Notes: generated from the letters alone by a model not told the origin. A stretch of DNA of 64,000 bases from Marivirga arenosa (GCF_030503875.2 NZ_CP129968.2:1178001-1242000), one strand, 5' to 3'. Shown: positions 11,428 to 24,500, numbered from the stretch's first letter. Translations and numbers: made by a program.

Positions 11428-12747
11428 ATGAATCGTTTTTTTTCTACCATAAAGAATATTTTCTCCATTGAGGAGCTTAGAGATAGGATTTTAAATACCA
11501 TTGGTTTTTTAATTATCTTTCGTTTAGGCTCTTTTGTGGTTTTACCTGGAGTAGATCCATCAAAATTATCAGGTGATGCTCAAGGTATATTTGGCTTATT
11601 AGACACTATCTTAGGTGGAGCATTCTCTAATGCATCCATTTTTGCGTTAGGTATTATGCCTTACATTTCTGCCAGTATTGTTATACAGTTATTAACAGTT
11701 GCTGTGCCTTACTTCCAAAAGATGCAGAAAGAAGGTGAGTCAGGTAGAAAGAAAATTACACAAATAACTAGGGTGTTGACTATCGCTATCACTTTTGTTC
11801 AAGGTGTTAGTTATGTTGCGGGTACTATTCCTACCGAAGCAATTATGATGAGTCAAACCTTCTTCACAATTACATCAGTTATTGTGCTTACATCAGGTAC
11901 TATTTTCTGTATGTGGTTAGGTGAAAAAATTACTGATAAAGGAATTGGTAATGGTATTTCAATGTTGATTATGATTGGTATCATATCACGTTTTCCTGGT
12001 TCAATTGTTGCTGAAGCAATTTCTTTGGGAATGAGCGGATTATTATTCTTCATTCTTGAGATTGTAGCTTTATTCTTTGTGGTAATGGTAACTGTAATGT
12101 TAGTCCAAGCTACAAGGAGAATACCAGTTCAGTATGCTAAACAAGTTGTAGGAGGTAGAGTTTATGGTGGGCAACGACAGTATATTCCGCTTAAAGTTAA
12201 TGCTTCTGGTGTAATGCCAATTATCTTTGCTCAGTCTTTAATGTTTTTACCAGCTTTGTTGGCAAATCTGTGGTCTGAAAATAGTGACACAGCAGCTTAT
12301 ATAGGAAATGTTTTCTCTGATTTTCAGAGTTGGCAGTATAACCTAACATTTGCATTATTAATTATAATTTTTACTTTCTTATATACTGCAATTACTATTA
12401 ATCCTAGTCAAATTGCAGATGATATGAAAAGAAATGGAGGTTTTGTTCCGGGTATAAAACCAGGTAAAGAAACTTCAGATTTTATAGATAATATTTTAAC
12501 AAAAATTACTTTACCAGGATCTATCTATCTAGCACTTATCGCAATTTTACCTGCTTTTGTTGCTAGAGCTGGTGTCGGTACTCAATTTTCTCAATTCTTC
12601 GGAGGTACATCTCTTATCATTATGGTAGGGGTTATTTTGGATACATTACAGCAAATTGAGAGTTACTTATTGATGCGTCATTACGAAGGAATGATGAAAT
12701 CAGGTAAAGTAAAAGGAAGTTCATCACAAAGAACAGCGGTAGCTTAA
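11428..12747 (+). CDS. secY: Preprotein translocase subunit SecY
   Basis: Channel subunit of the Sec translocon in the inner membrane. The start is the ATG giving [20 protein letters not shown] (439 residues); the in-frame extension upstream overlaps rplO and is not family-like. Hydrophobic segments alternate as expected for ten membrane helices, and [15 protein letters not shown] plus the IAFFAI-type C-terminal region are recognisable. Embedding in the ribosomal operon is the conserved bacterial arrangement. Confidence 0.98.
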   Translation: MNRFFSTIKNIFSIEELRDRILNTIGFLIIFRLGSFVVLPGVDPSKLSGDAQGIFGLLDTILGGAFSNASIFALGIMPYISASIVIQLLTVAVPYFQKMQKEGESGRKKITQITRVLTIAITFVQGVSYVAGTIPTEAIMMSQTFFTITSVIVLTSGTIFCMWLGEKITDKGIGNGISMLIMIGIISRFPGSIVAEAISLGMSGLLFFILEIVALFFVVMVTVMLVQATRRIPVQYAKQVVGGRVYGGQRQYIPLKVNASGVMPIIFAQSLMFLPALLANLWSENSDTAAYIGNVFSDFQSWQYNLTFALLIIIFTFLYTAITINPSQIADDMKRNGGFVPGIKPGKETSDFIDNILTKITLPGSIYLALIAILPAFVARAGVGTQFSQFFGGTSLIIMVGVILDTLQQIESYLLMRHYEGMMKSGKVKGSSSQRTAVA

Positions 12748-12757
12748 TTTAATAATT

Positions 12758-12976
12758 ATGGCAAAACAAAGTTCAATAGAGCAAGATGGAACAATAACAG
12801 AGGCATTATCAAATGCTATGTTTCGTGTTGAATTAAGTAATGGTCATGAAGTGATTGCTCACATATCTGGTAAGATGAGAATGAACTACATTAAGATTCT
12901 TCCAGGTGATAAAGTGAAGTTAGAAATGTCACCTTATGATTTAAGTAAAGGTAGAATAGTATACAGGTACAAATAA
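12758..12976 (+). CDS. infA: Translation initiation factor IF-1
   Basis: OB-fold factor occupying the A site during initiation. The 72 residues ([19 protein letters not shown]...) match full-length IF-1, with [20 protein letters not shown] as the core. Ten bases follow secY. Confidence 0.98.
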   Translation: MAKQSSIEQDGTITEALSNAMFRVELSNGHEVIAHISGKMRMNYIKILPGDKVKLEMSPYDLSKGRIVYRYK

Positions 12977-12983
12977 AAAGATT

Positions 12984-13100
12984 ATGAAAGTTAAAGCTTC
13001 AATCAAAAAGAGAAGTGCTGATTGCAAAGTTGTCCGTAGAAACGGTAAGCTTTATGTAATCAACAAAAAGAATCCACGTTTCAAACAAAGACAAGGGTAA
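12984..13100 (+). CDS. rpmJ: 50S ribosomal protein L36 (zinc-independent form)
   Basis: A 38-residue protein starting [17 protein letters not shown] and ending NPRFKQRQG. It lies between infA and rpsM, where rpmJ is expected, 7 bases after infA and 2 bases before rpsM. Of the zinc ligands of classical L36 (Cys11, Cys14, Cys27, His33) only Cys14 remains; the others are Ser, Asn and Phe, so this is the form that does not bind zinc. Confidence 0.97.
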   Translation: MKVKASIKKRSADCKVVRRNGKLYVINKKNPRFKQRQG

Positions 13101-13102
13101 TT

Positions 13103-13480
13103 ATGGCAAGAGTTTCCGGAGTAGATATTCCTGATAATAAAAGGGGAGTTATATCATTGACCTACATATTTGGTCTTGGTAGAAGTTCAGCTGCTAAAGT
13201 TTTAGAAATAGCTGGCGTAGATGCTGATAAAAAAGTAAGTGATTGGACTGATGATGAAGCGAATGCAATTCGTTCAGCAATCAGTGAAAATTTCAAAACC
13301 GAAGGTGTTTTGAAGTCAGAGGTTCAGATGAGCATCAAAAGATTGTTAGATATCGGATGTTACAGAGGTTTACGTCACAGAAAAGGGCTTCCATTAAGAG
13401 GGCAGAGAACAAAAAATAACTCTCGTACTCGTAAAGGGAAAAGGAAGACTATTGCAAATAAAAAGAAAGCTACTAAGTAA
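13103..13480 (+). CDS. rpsM: 30S ribosomal protein S13
   Basis: Head protein bridging to the large subunit. The 125 residues begin [15 protein letters not shown] and contain [19 protein letters not shown]. It heads the alpha-operon part of the cluster with no visible break before it. Confidence 0.98.
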   Translation: MARVSGVDIPDNKRGVISLTYIFGLGRSSAAKVLEIAGVDADKKVSDWTDDEANAIRSAISENFKTEGVLKSEVQMSIKRLLDIGCYRGLRHRKGLPLRGQRTKNNSRTRKGKRKTIANKKKATK

Positions 13481-13490
13481 TCAATAGATC

Positions 13491-13883
13491 ATGGCTCAGA
13501 AGAGAAAAGATAAAGCTAAAAAAAGAGTAGTTAATGTTGAAGCTATTGGACAAGCTCACATTAAAGCTTCATTCAATAATATTATTATTTCATTGACTAA
13601 CTCTACAGGTCAAGTTATTTCTTGGGCTTCTGCCGGTAAAATGGGATTCAAAGGTTCTAAAAAGAACACTCCATACGCTGGTCAGGTTGCAGCTCAAGAT
13701 GCAGCACAAACTGCTTATGACCTAGGTCTTAGAAAAGTTGAAGTATATGTAAAAGGGCCTGGTGCAGGAAGAGATTCTGCTATCAGAACTATACAAAATA
13801 CAGGTATTGAAGTAACGGTGATTAAGGATGTTACTCCATTACCACATAATGGATGTCGTCCACCTAAAAGACGTAGGGTTTAA
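13491..13883 (+). CDS. rpsK: 30S ribosomal protein S11
   Basis: Platform protein near the mRNA exit. The 130 residues contain [19 protein letters not shown] and end [16 protein letters not shown], the family end. Confidence 0.98.
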   Translation: MAQKRKDKAKKRVVNVEAIGQAHIKASFNNIIISLTNSTGQVISWASAGKMGFKGSKKNTPYAGQVAAQDAAQTAYDLGLRKVEVYVKGPGAGRDSAIRTIQNTGIEVTVIKDVTPLPHNGCRPPKRRRV

Positions 13884-13908
13884 TTCATCGCTTAAGTAAT
13901 TAAAGAAA

Positions 13909-14514
13909 ATGGCAAGATATAAAGGACCAAAATCCAAAATTGCAAGAAGGTTTAACGAACCAATTTTTGGTGCAAGTAAAGCATTATCAAAAAAGGCATA
14001 TCCTCCTGGTCAGCATGGTAGAGGAAGACGTAGAAAGCAGTCTGAATATGCTGTACAGTTAATGGAAAAGCAAAAGGCTAAATACACTTACGGTGTTTTA
14101 GAAAAACAATTTGCTAATTTATTCGATAAGGCTTCCAGAAAGAAAGGTATTACTGGTGAAGTATTACTTCAATTATTGGAAAGCAGATTGGATAATGTTG
14201 TTTATAGATTAGGAATTGCTCCTACTAGAAGAGCAGCAAGACAGTTGGTAGGTCATAAACATATTTTAGTAAACGGAGAGATTTTAAATATTCCTTCGTA
14301 TCAGGTAAAAGAAGGTGATGTAATTGGAGTTAGAGAGAAATCTAAATCTCTTGAGGCTGTTACTGATAGTCTTTCTGCTAATACAGTTTCTAAATATTCT
14401 TGGTTAGAATTTGATAAATCTTCAATGTCAGGAAAGTTTGTTAACACTCCTCAAAGAGAAGATATACCTGAGAATATCAATGAGCAACTAATTGTCGAGT
14501 TGTACTCAAAATAA
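13909..14514 (+). CDS. rpsD: 30S ribosomal protein S4
   Basis: Assembly-initiator protein with an S4 RNA-binding domain ([20 protein letters not shown]). It is 201 residues. The N-terminus carries no zinc-type four-cysteine cluster, so this is the zinc-free form. Confidence 0.98.
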   Translation: MARYKGPKSKIARRFNEPIFGASKALSKKAYPPGQHGRGRRRKQSEYAVQLMEKQKAKYTYGVLEKQFANLFDKASRKKGITGEVLLQLLESRLDNVVYRLGIAPTRRAARQLVGHKHILVNGEILNIPSYQVKEGDVIGVREKSKSLEAVTDSLSANTVSKYSWLEFDKSSMSGKFVNTPQREDIPENINEQLIVELYSK

Positions 14515-14541
14515 AAAGTTAATTTAAAGAAATTTAATAAT

Positions 14542-15531
14542 ATGTCCATTTTAGCATTCCAAATGCCTGAAAAGGTTGCAATGGAAAAAGCAGATGATTT
14601 TCACGGGCTTTTTACATTCAAACCATTAGAAAAAGGATATGGTGTTACTGTAGGTAATGCCTTAAGAAGAATTCTGTTATCTTCCTTAGAAGGTTATGCT
14701 ATCACAGGAATTAAAATTCCTGGTGTTCTGCATGAGTTTTCTTCAATCGAAGGTGTGGTTGAAGATGTTTCTGAAATCATCCTAAATCTTAAAATGGTAA
14801 GATTTAAAAAGGTTGCTGAAACTGCAGATAACAAAATCAATATTTCTCTTAAGAATGTTAAGGAATTCAAGGCAGGTGACATTAACAAATTCACTTCTGC
14901 ATTTGAAATCTTAAATCCTGAATTATTGATTTGCCATATGGACGAATCAGTAAACTTTGAGATAGAATTAACTATCGAAAAGGGAAGAGGATATGTTTCT
15001 TCTGAAGATAACAAAGTGGTTGATCAGGCTACGGATTATATTTCTATTGACTCAATTTTTACTCCTATAAAAAACGTTAAGTATAGCGTTGAGAACACAA
15101 GGGTAGAACAGAAAACTGATTATGAGCAATTAGTTTTAGATATTGAGACTGATGGAAGTATCCATCCTGAAGTGGCATTAAAAGGTGCTGCTAATATTTT
15201 GATTAAACACTTTATGTTGTTCTCTGATCAAAATATGGTATTGGATGCTGGTGGATCTGATGAGCCAGAAGCTGTAGATGAGGAAATGCTACATATGCGT
15301 AAATTACTCAAAACAGCTCTTAATGACTTAGATCTATCTGTTAGAGCATATAATTGCTTGAAAGCTGCTGATGTTAAATCTTTAGGAGACTTAGTAGCTT
15401 TAGAAATTTCTGATATGATGAAATTCAGAAATTTCGGTAAGAAATCATTAGCTGAATTAGAGCAATTGGTAGCTGATAAAGGTTTAACCTTTGGAATGGA
15501 TTTATCCAAATACAAACTTGACGAAGAATAA
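14542..15531 (+). CDS. rpoA: RNA polymerase alpha subunit
   Basis: Scaffold for RNA polymerase assembly and target of activators. The 329 residues show the N-terminal dimerisation domain ([20 protein letters not shown]) and the C-terminal DNA-contact domain ([20 protein letters not shown] then [14 protein letters not shown]). Between rpsD and rplQ, the conserved position. Confidence 0.98.
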   Translation: MSILAFQMPEKVAMEKADDFHGLFTFKPLEKGYGVTVGNALRRILLSSLEGYAITGIKIPGVLHEFSSIEGVVEDVSEIILNLKMVRFKKVAETADNKINISLKNVKEFKAGDINKFTSAFEILNPELLICHMDESVNFEIELTIEKGRGYVSSEDNKVVDQATDYISIDSIFTPIKNVKYSVENTRVEQKTDYEQLVLDIETDGSIHPEVALKGAANILIKHFMLFSDQNMVLDAGGSDEPEAVDEEMLHMRKLLKTALNDLDLSVRAYNCLKAADVKSLGDLVALEISDMMKFRNFGKKSLAELEQLVADKGLTFGMDLSKYKLDEE

Positions 15532-15536
15532 GGACA

Positions 15537-16157
15537 ATGAGACACGGTAAGAAATTTAATCATTTAAGTAGAACTGCTTCCCACAGAAATGCGATGTTAT
15601 CTAACATGGCAGGTTCTTTAATCCTTTCTAAAAGGATTACTACTACTGTAGCAAAAGCTAAAGCTTTAAGGAAGTATGTTGAGCCTTTATTGACAAAGTC
15701 AAAAGAGGATACTACACATAATAGAAGAGTTGTTTTTTCTTCTTTAAAAAATAAAGAAGTATTAAAAGAACTTTTTGATGAAGTAGCTACTAAAATTGCT
15801 AACAGACCAGGTGGCTATACTAGAATTATTAAATTAGGTTCTAGACTTGGTGATGATGCAGAGATGGCTTTAATTGAGTTAGTAGATTACAATGAAAATC
15901 TACTTGGTGGTTCTGATAAGAAGGAAGCTAAGAAAACTACTAGAAGAAGTAGAAGAGGTGGTGGATCAAAATCAGCATCAGCTAGTACTGAATCTAAAGC
16001 TACTGAAGCAAAAGAAACTAAAGAAGAAGCTCCTAAAAAAGAAGCTAAGAAAGAGGAAGCTCCTAAGGCTGCAGCTAAAAAAGAGGAAGCTCCAAAAGCT
16101 GAAAAGAAAGAGGCTAAATCTGAAGATAAAAAAGAGGACAAAAAAGGAGATGAATAA
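15537..16157 (+). CDS. rplQ: 50S ribosomal protein L17 with long charged tail
   Basis: Large-subunit protein at the exit-tunnel surface. The first about 120 residues ([21 protein letters not shown]...) are standard L17. After residue about 130 comes a tail of about 75 residues made almost only of Lys, Glu, Ala, Ser and Pro with repeated [12 protein letters not shown] units. Longer tails on L17 are seen in Bacteroidota; this one is expected to be disordered. A terminator follows. Confidence 0.95.
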   Translation: MRHGKKFNHLSRTASHRNAMLSNMAGSLILSKRITTTVAKAKALRKYVEPLLTKSKEDTTHNRRVVFSSLKNKEVLKELFDEVATKIANRPGGYTRIIKLGSRLGDDAEMALIELVDYNENLLGGSDKKEAKKTTRRSRRGGGSKSASASTESKATEAKETKEEAPKKEAKKEEAPKAAAKKEEAPKAEKKEAKSEDKKEDKKGDE

Positions 16158-16180
16158 TCTTTCTGTCTATAGAAATAATA

Positions 16181-16216
16181 AAAGGGATTGGATATTTATT
16201 CAATCCCTTTTTTTTA
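16181..16216 (+). terminator. Terminator of the ribosomal super-operon
   Basis: A perfect 10-bp stem (16181-16190 with 16201-16210) with a 10-nt loop runs into eight T. It lies 23 bases after the rplQ stop. Confidence 0.88.
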
Positions 16217-16279
16217 TTTATTTTTGTCTCGATCATTTGAAAGAACTCCAAATCATTATCAATTTCAGAAAAGTATCTG

Positions 16280-18656
<2,377 letters not shown>

Positions 18657-18676
18657 ATTACATTTATTATAAAATT

Positions 18677-18709
18677 AGGCTATTGGTATTAAACCAGTAG
18701 CCTTTTTTA
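18677..18709 (+). terminator. Terminator after eno
   Basis: A 10-bp stem with one G-T pair (18677-18686 with 18694-18703), 7-nt loop, then six T. Confidence 0.82.
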
Positions 18710-18754
18710 TTTTAGGCCAATTCATAAATTTGTATTACTTTTAATTATACTTTA

Positions 18755-19054
18755 ATGCAACTAATGGATCGAATTCCAAAAATATTCAAAAATTTCTACT
18801 TTATAGCAGGAGCAGTTTTCCTGATCTGGATGTTATTTATTGATGGGAATGATTTAATTTCTCAATGGAGGTTATCATCAAAATACAATGATTTATTAAA
18901 GGAAAAGGCTTATTATCAAGAAAAGATCAAGGAAGTAGAGGTAGATCGAGAAGGTTTGATGAGCGATGATGAATTATTAGAGAAATTTGCTCGAGAAAGG
19001 TATCTTATGAAAAAAGAATCTGAAGACCTTTTCGTTATAGTTGAAAAAGAATAA
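18755..19054 (+). CDS. DivIC/FtsB-like septum formation protein
   Basis: A 99-residue bitopic membrane protein: short basic N-terminus, one membrane segment at about residues 13-30 (FYFIAGAVFLIWMLFI), then a coiled coil (KYNDLLKEKAYYQEKIKEVEVDREG) and an ELLEKFARERYLMKKESEDLFVI tail. This is the DivIC/FtsB layout, a scaffold of the divisome with FtsL and FtsQ. ATG codons at 18755 and 18764 are both possible starts. It is followed after 2 bases by a secreted protein gene. Confidence 0.85.
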   Translation: MQLMDRIPKIFKNFYFIAGAVFLIWMLFIDGNDLISQWRLSSKYNDLLKEKAYYQEKIKEVEVDREGLMSDDELLEKFARERYLMKKESEDLFVIVEKE

Positions 19055-19056
19055 AG

Positions 19057-19614
19057 TTGAAAAAGTTATATCTATCCATTCTCATCATATTTACGTTTCT
19101 TTTTGTTGGAACTCAATATGGTCATGCTCAAAAATATGTAGATGAAAACTCTAGTTTTTTTGATCGCTTGTATTTTGGAGGGAACTTTGGTATACAGCTT
19201 GGAAGCTTTACTCATATTGAAGCCTCACCAATTGCGGGCTATATGGTGAATCAAGATTTATCTTTTGGTGCTGGGGTAATCTATCAATATTTTAGAATAA
19301 AGGGGACCACTCAAGTTGGGAATTATGAAACCAATATTTATGGCGGTAAATTATTTGGAAGATATAATATTTCCAGTCAATTTTTTGGCTACTCAGAATA
19401 TGAAAACATCAATTTAGATGTAATTCTCAATACTCCAACCGGTTATGAATTAGGAAGAGCCTGGGTTCCGGCTTTTTTTATAGGAGGAGGCTATTTTCAA
19501 CCAATAGGAAACAGAGCAGGGTTTACAGTAATGGCCTTATATAATCTACTACATAATCCTTTAAGATCACCTTATAATTCTCCTTTTGTATTCAGAGTAG
19601 GTTTTACTATTTGA
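19057..19614 (+). CDS. Putative outer-membrane beta-barrel protein
   Basis: A 185-residue protein with a clear signal peptide ending GHAQ (about residue 25). The rest alternates aromatic and glycine residues as in small outer-membrane barrels and ends ...FVFRVGFTI with a C-terminal hydrophobic strand. The start is a TTG two bases after the previous stop; no ATG gives the signal peptide. It overlaps the convergent dehydrogenase gene by 8 bases. Family not identified with certainty. Confidence 0.7.
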   Translation: MKKLYLSILIIFTFLFVGTQYGHAQKYVDENSSFFDRLYFGGNFGIQLGSFTHIEASPIAGYMVNQDLSFGAGVIYQYFRIKGTTQVGNYETNIYGGKLFGRYNISSQFFGYSEYENINLDVILNTPTGYELGRAWVPAFFIGGGYFQPIGNRAGFTVMALYNLLHNPLRSPYNSPFVFRVGFTI

Positions 19615-20695
19615 AATACTGATCAAAATCCAATTCAAATTTTTTCCCAATAGTACTTAAATCCTTTACTACGGGCTTTAATAAAGGTATTCCTTCAGCT
19701 TTTCTAAGTTCACTCATTTCCCTTTCAGGATCACCAGGAATTAAAACTTTATCGTTTTCATCAGTAGTTTCTGAAGCTCTGAAAGTTTTAATCCAATTAT
19801 CCATATGAGATTTAAAATCAGATGCAGGTCTAAATGCATCAATACGCATCGCTCCTAAGAAATGACCTAAGCCTTCTCCTACAGGATTTTCCTTTAATGG
19901 AAGAAAGCTAACAAATGGAGGAGCCCATGGGCCATAATTAGCGCCTGATAGTACGGCTGAAAATATATCTACTATAGAACCCAAGATATAACCTTTATGT
20001 CCTGAATGTTCTCTAGACCCTCCAAGAGGTAACATACTTCCACCTTTTTTTAAAGCATCAACATCCGTAGTGCCTTTACCGTCTGCATCTTGAACCCAAC
20101 CCAGAGGTGCAGATTCATTTTTTCTTTTTAATACCTCTAATTTACCATTAGCTACGGTGGTAGTTGCGAAATCAGCTACATAAGGTGGTTGCTTCTCAGT
20201 AGGAATAGCAATTGAAATGGGGTTAGTTCCTAATAATCTCTCTTTTGAAAAAGTTGGTGATACTAAAGGACTCGCATTGGTCATCGACCAGCCAATCATA
20301 TCTTTTTCTAAAGCCATCATACTGTGATGCCCCGCTATACCATAATGATTTGAATTTTTAACCGAAACCCAGCCTGTACCTACCTTTTCTGCCTTTTCCA
20401 TTGCTATTCGCATTGCAAAAGGAGCTACCACTAATCCTAATCCCTTATCACCATCGATAGTAGCAGTACTAGGAGTCTCGTGTATGATCTTAATTTCAGG
20501 TTTAGCATTTATTCTACCTTCTTCCCAAAGCCTGATGTAACCATGTAATCTTGCTACACCATGAGAATCAACTCCTCTTAAGTCAGCATTTACTAGAACT
20601 TCAGCCGCTTCGGTTGCTTGAGAATCAGGACAGCCCATTTTAATGAATACATCATTTACGAAATTTTGTAAAGCTTTATAATTGTAGGTACTCAT
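19607..20695 (-). CDS. Ldh-family malate/L-lactate (2-hydroxyacid) dehydrogenase
   Basis: NAD(P)-dependent oxidoreductase of the Ldh_2 (YlbC/ComC) family, unrelated to classical LDH. The 362 residues show DLRGVDSHGVARL near residue 35, SNHYGIAGHHSMMAL around residue 110 and ATTTVANGKLEV, all family landmarks. Substrate specificity within the family (malate, lactate, sulfolactate, ureidoglycolate) cannot be read from sequence. Its start overlaps the upstream phosphatase stop by one base, so the two form an operon. Confidence 0.88.
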   Translation of the reverse strand: MSTYNYKALQNFVNDVFIKMGCPDSQATEAAEVLVNADLRGVDSHGVARLHGYIRLWEEGRINAKPEIKIIHETPSTATIDGDKGLGLVVAPFAMRIAMEKAEKVGTGWVSVKNSNHYGIAGHHSMMALEKDMIGWSMTNASPLVSPTFSKERLLGTNPISIAIPTEKQPPYVADFATTTVANGKLEVLKRKNESAPLGWVQDADGKGTTDVDALKKGGSMLPLGGSREHSGHKGYILGSIVDIFSAVLSGANYGPWAPPFVSFLPLKENPVGEGLGHFLGAMRIDAFRPASDFKSHMDNWIKTFRASETTDENDKVLIPGDPEREMSELRKAEGIPLLKPVVKDLSTIGKKFELDFDQYFK

Positions 20696-21630
20696 TAAGA
20701 TATATTTAAATCATTTGAGATGATAGCATCAAGTAATCCTTCTTTAAGAGCATAGGTAGATACCTTGATATTAATAAAATCATTATTTTCTATTAAAAAC
20801 TGAATGAGGCAAACAGCAACTACTATCATATCCACGCGCATTTCAATCATGCCTGGTATTTTCATTCTTTCGTCTCTATTTTTATGAATAATTTCATTGT
20901 AGATCCTATCGAAATCCTCAAGTGGAAGAGAGAAAGAATTTTCATCAGGTTTTGTTATATTTTTTTCCTGATAATCTATATCTATTAAAGTATCGAAGGT
21001 GCCAGAAGAGCCAATAAGATGGTGAGGCTGATAGATGTCCATTTTCATTTTGAGCTCAGCTAATTCGGCTCTTAAAAAATCGTCTAATTTTTCAATGTCT
21101 CTAGGTTGAATGGGGTCATGTTTATGGAATTTATCTAGTAATCTCTGAGCCCCAATTTCAAAACTTTTCATCCAATAGACTTCTGTTTGATCACAAATAA
21201 TGAATTCAACGCTTCCACCACCAATATCCATGATTAAGGCTGGCTCAGGACCTATTTCAAGTGCCTTTTTCACTCCTTGATGAATAAACTTTGCTTCCTC
21301 CAGCCCTGAGATTAATTGAACCGAAATACCAGTTTCGTCATAAATATGTTGGATTACTTCCTTGCCATTAGAGGCATTTCGCATTGCGGAAGTAGCGCTA
21401 GCGAAAACATTGCTGACATTTTCTTCTTTTAGCTTATGGCTAAAATACTTCATGGTATCAATAGCACGTTCTTCTGCGGCTTTACTAATATTCCCTTTGC
21501 TGATTCCTCCTTCACCTAATTTTACAGCAATTTTTTCTTTGAAAAGAATAGTCTCCTTTCCATCATTCACCTCAACTATCAGTAAGTGGAAGGTATTTGT
21601 ACCTAAATCTATAATGGCTATTTTATCCAT
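20695..21630 (-). CDS. Ppx/GppA family exopolyphosphatase
   Basis: Hydrolyses polyphosphate ends or pppGpp. The 311 residues have the ASKHA-type phosphate-binding loops IIDLGTNTFHLLI at the N-terminus and MDIGGGSVEFII around residue 145, with ATSAMRNASN between. The short single-domain form lacks the HD-like C-terminal part of the long Ppx. The dehydrogenase follows with a one-base overlap. Confidence 0.9.
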   Translation of the reverse strand: MDKIAIIDLGTNTFHLLIVEVNDGKETILFKEKIAVKLGEGGISKGNISKAAEERAIDTMKYFSHKLKEENVSNVFASATSAMRNASNGKEVIQHIYDETGISVQLISGLEEAKFIHQGVKKALEIGPEPALIMDIGGGSVEFIICDQTEVYWMKSFEIGAQRLLDKFHKHDPIQPRDIEKLDDFLRAELAELKMKMDIYQPHHLIGSSGTFDTLIDIDYQEKNITKPDENSFSLPLEDFDRIYNEIIHKNRDERMKIPGMIEMRVDMIVVAVCLIQFLIENNDFINIKVSTYALKEGLLDAIISNDLNIS

Positions 21631-21809
21631 ATTTATAATGCCTGCCTATAAAACAATGCGCAATATACTACTTAGAATGCAATTGGCAATTGCATTATTT
21701 GTCGGCCTTATTGAATCTTTTAGGTAGAATGAAAACCTTATAGATGCTTTCTCGCTTATTTAGAAATTGTTTTCCTATTTTTAGACTATTTAAAGTGACT
21801 ATTCTCTAT

Positions 21810-24377
21810 ATGCGTCAATTGTATATTTTTCTCTATACACTGTTTTTTAGCTTTTTAATCACAGGCTGTGCTTATAAGGTACTAAATGCTGATAAATTTT
21901 TAGAGGAAGAGAAAATGGCAAAAGCGAAAGCTCGAATTGATAAAGCATATGATAAAAATAATTCTGATCCTACCACTCATTATATGTTGGCTAAATATTT
22001 TAGCCATCCCATATGGAACTTAGAAGCTATCGATTCTGCACATTATCATATTAATGTGGCAACTGATTCATTCCCTAATCTCAATATTAAGAAGAAAGAG
22101 ACTTTAGCTAAGAAAGATTTTGATAGTCTTGCAATCGTAAATCTTGGAAAAAGAATAGACTCTTTAGCCTTTGAAAAGGCGGATTCAATTTATACTGAGG
22201 AATCGTTTAATCATTATTTAAAGGATTATCGTTATCTGCTTTTTGAAGAAGAAGCGACAAAGCTCAGAAATCAGATTGCCTATGATAATGCGATTGCTCA
22301 AAATACACCTCAAGCAGTTAGTGAATTTTTTAAGAAATATCCTAATGCTACACAGGCTCAAAAAGCAAGAGATGTTTTCGAAACGCTTTATTATGAGAAA
22401 AAAACTAAGCTGCAACGCCTTAATGATTATATAGAATATGTTGAAGAAAGACCTCAAACTGAATTTGCTGAGGATGCAGTTTTTCAGATTCTTAATATTA
22501 TGAGTGCCGGGGCGGATAAGTCAGATTATCAAAAATTTATAAGCCAATATTCGAATTTTGAAGCTGCAGACCTGGCGTTGTCAATTTTGAATGGTTTAAA
22601 TTATTCAGAGAATTCATCTGAGATTTTAACACATAAAAAAGACAGTCTTTACTACCTTTTTGATCTAAAAAAGGAAGAATTATTACCTTTTTATTTTTCA
22701 GAGATAATGCCAGATTCCTGTTTTATTATTCAAAGACCCTTTGTTTTGACAGGAAATGAAGATTCTATTTTTGCTTATTTAAAGAATGGCGAAAAGTTAA
22801 GCGATAAAAATATAGTTGCAATTAAGGATTTTAATAATGGCTTTTTTGAAATAGAAGATGCTACTAATCGAAATTGGATTGAGCATTATTCTAATAAAGA
22901 TCAATTAAACTATGAAAGCTTAGATTTTCAAAAATTAGATGATTTCCATTTTGCAAAAAAGGTGAATTCAGGCTGGCAATTAACTTCAGTAATGAATGAG
23001 GATATTTTAAAAAAACCAGTTGATAGTATATGGATAGAAGGAGAGCTATTTTTTCTTAAAAAGGGTAATGATTTGGGTATTGCTTCTAGAACTGAATTCA
23101 AGAAAATCTCAAAATCAGATTTTAAAAATTTTAGCTATTTATATGATGATTATGAATGGATAAATGACGAATATTTAAGATTATATTCCAATGAATTTGA
23201 AACCATACTCAATAAGGAGGCGGAAGTTATTTTCCCTGTTGAAAGAGCTGAAGTCATCAAGTTTAAGGATTACTGGATAAAAAACAAGGAGGGGAATATC
23301 ATAATCTTAGATGCAAATCTCAATAGTTTTTTTGAAAATTCATTTCAAGATTTTAAGGAAAAAGATGGTGTTTTAGCGCTTAAAAAAGATAGAGGCTGGG
23401 CTGTTTTTCAAAATGGATTGCAATCCTATCCTCAATTTGAATATGACTCAATTCGCATATTTAATAGTTGGCTTACTTATGCAACGAAAGATTCTGCTCA
23501 ATATTTATTATTTCAATCAGGTAGAAAAGTTCAACTAGCTGAAAAAGAACAATTTAAACTGTTAATGAATTATAATATTGAATTGTCACCAGAATCTAAT
23601 AATATCCGTTTTGTGGAGCTTATCAATGAAAAGGCTTACACTCGCCTCTTTAATGGTTTTGGGAGAAAGATTAAAGAAGGGCAAGATTTGGATAATAATG
23701 TTTTAACCGATCACCTGGTTCAAATCCAAAAAGGGAAAGAGAAAATATTAATTGATTCAGCTGCTAATACTATTGCCGTGGGAAAAGTAAATGCTTTTGG
23801 AGCTTATCACAATGGCTTAATTCCATTCCTTAGAGATAAAAAATTTGGAGCTGTATCAGTTGATAGCTTAAAAGTGATCCCGCCTCATTCTCAATCCAAA
23901 TTGGAAGTGTACGTTAAAGATTCTTTATACATTTTTAAAGAGGAGGGTTTATTCGGAATCAGTAATCAAAATGGAGAAACCGTTTTAAATCCAGATTTTG
24001 AGGCTATTGAGTATTTGAATGATTCGGTGGCGATAGTTCAGGAAGAGGGTGAAATTGGTATTATTAATATTTTCCAAAATGAGTATTTATTAGATGAGAT
24101 TGATATTTGGAAAAAGGTTGAGTTTGAAAATCAAGCTTTTTATATCGTTAGACAATCAACAGGTTATGGTGTTCTCAATCAAAAAGCGGAAAAGATTATT
24201 CCTTTTATTTTTAATGAATTAAATCCATATAATAGCAAAGGAGAATTATTCTGGATAGCAGAAAGACGCTTATCTGAAATAAACTATATTGTTATTGCTT
24301 ATTTTGACAAAGAGGGTAAAGTACTTTTTAAAGAAGGTTTAAACTTTGATGATTATCTTGAAACGGCATGTGATTGA
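21810..24377 (+). CDS. WG-repeat lipoprotein
   Basis: A large surface or periplasmic lipoprotein of 855 residues. The start is placed at the ATG giving MRQLYIFLYTLFFSFLITGC; the lipobox cysteine is residue 20. A longer in-frame start at 21744 would add 22 residues without signal logic. Residues about 30-280 are helical and TPR-like. From about residue 540 on, WG-type repeats appear (DRGWAVFQNGLQ, DKKFGAVSVDS, EEGLFGISNQNGETVL, TGYGVLNQKAEKII), which form beta-rich repeats. Ligand unknown; no neighbouring gene suggests a role. Confidence 0.75.
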   Translation: MRQLYIFLYTLFFSFLITGCAYKVLNADKFLEEEKMAKAKARIDKAYDKNNSDPTTHYMLAKYFSHPIWNLEAIDSAHYHINVATDSFPNLNIKKKETLAKKDFDSLAIVNLGKRIDSLAFEKADSIYTEESFNHYLKDYRYLLFEEEATKLRNQIAYDNAIAQNTPQAVSEFFKKYPNATQAQKARDVFETLYYEKKTKLQRLNDYIEYVEERPQTEFAEDAVFQILNIMSAGADKSDYQKFISQYSNFEAADLALSILNGLNYSENSSEILTHKKDSLYYLFDLKKEELLPFYFSEIMPDSCFIIQRPFVLTGNEDSIFAYLKNGEKLSDKNIVAIKDFNNGFFEIEDATNRNWIEHYSNKDQLNYESLDFQKLDDFHFAKKVNSGWQLTSVMNEDILKKPVDSIWIEGELFFLKKGNDLGIASRTEFKKISKSDFKNFSYLYDDYEWINDEYLRLYSNEFETILNKEAEVIFPVERAEVIKFKDYWIKNKEGNIIILDANLNSFFENSFQDFKEKDGVLALKKDRGWAVFQNGLQSYPQFEYDSIRIFNSWLTYATKDSAQYLLFQSGRKVQLAEKEQFKLLMNYNIELSPESNNIRFVELINEKAYTRLFNGFGRKIKEGQDLDNNVLTDHLVQIQKGKEKILIDSAANTIAVGKVNAFGAYHNGLIPFLRDKKFGAVSVDSLKVIPPHSQSKLEVYVKDSLYIFKEEGLFGISNQNGETVLNPDFEAIEYLNDSVAIVQEEGEIGIINIFQNEYLLDEIDIWKKVEFENQAFYIVRQSTGYGVLNQKAEKIIPFIFNELNPYNSKGELFWIAERRLSEINYIVIAYFDKEGKVLFKEGLNFDDYLETACD

Positions 24378-24500
24378 TTATACAATAATGAAATGCACTC
24401 CTAATATTTCTTGTTTTAAACCCTAACATACACTTAACTTTAAAAACTATTAAAAATAAGCTTTAACTATTATTTTAGCGAAAAATTATAATATAACTCT

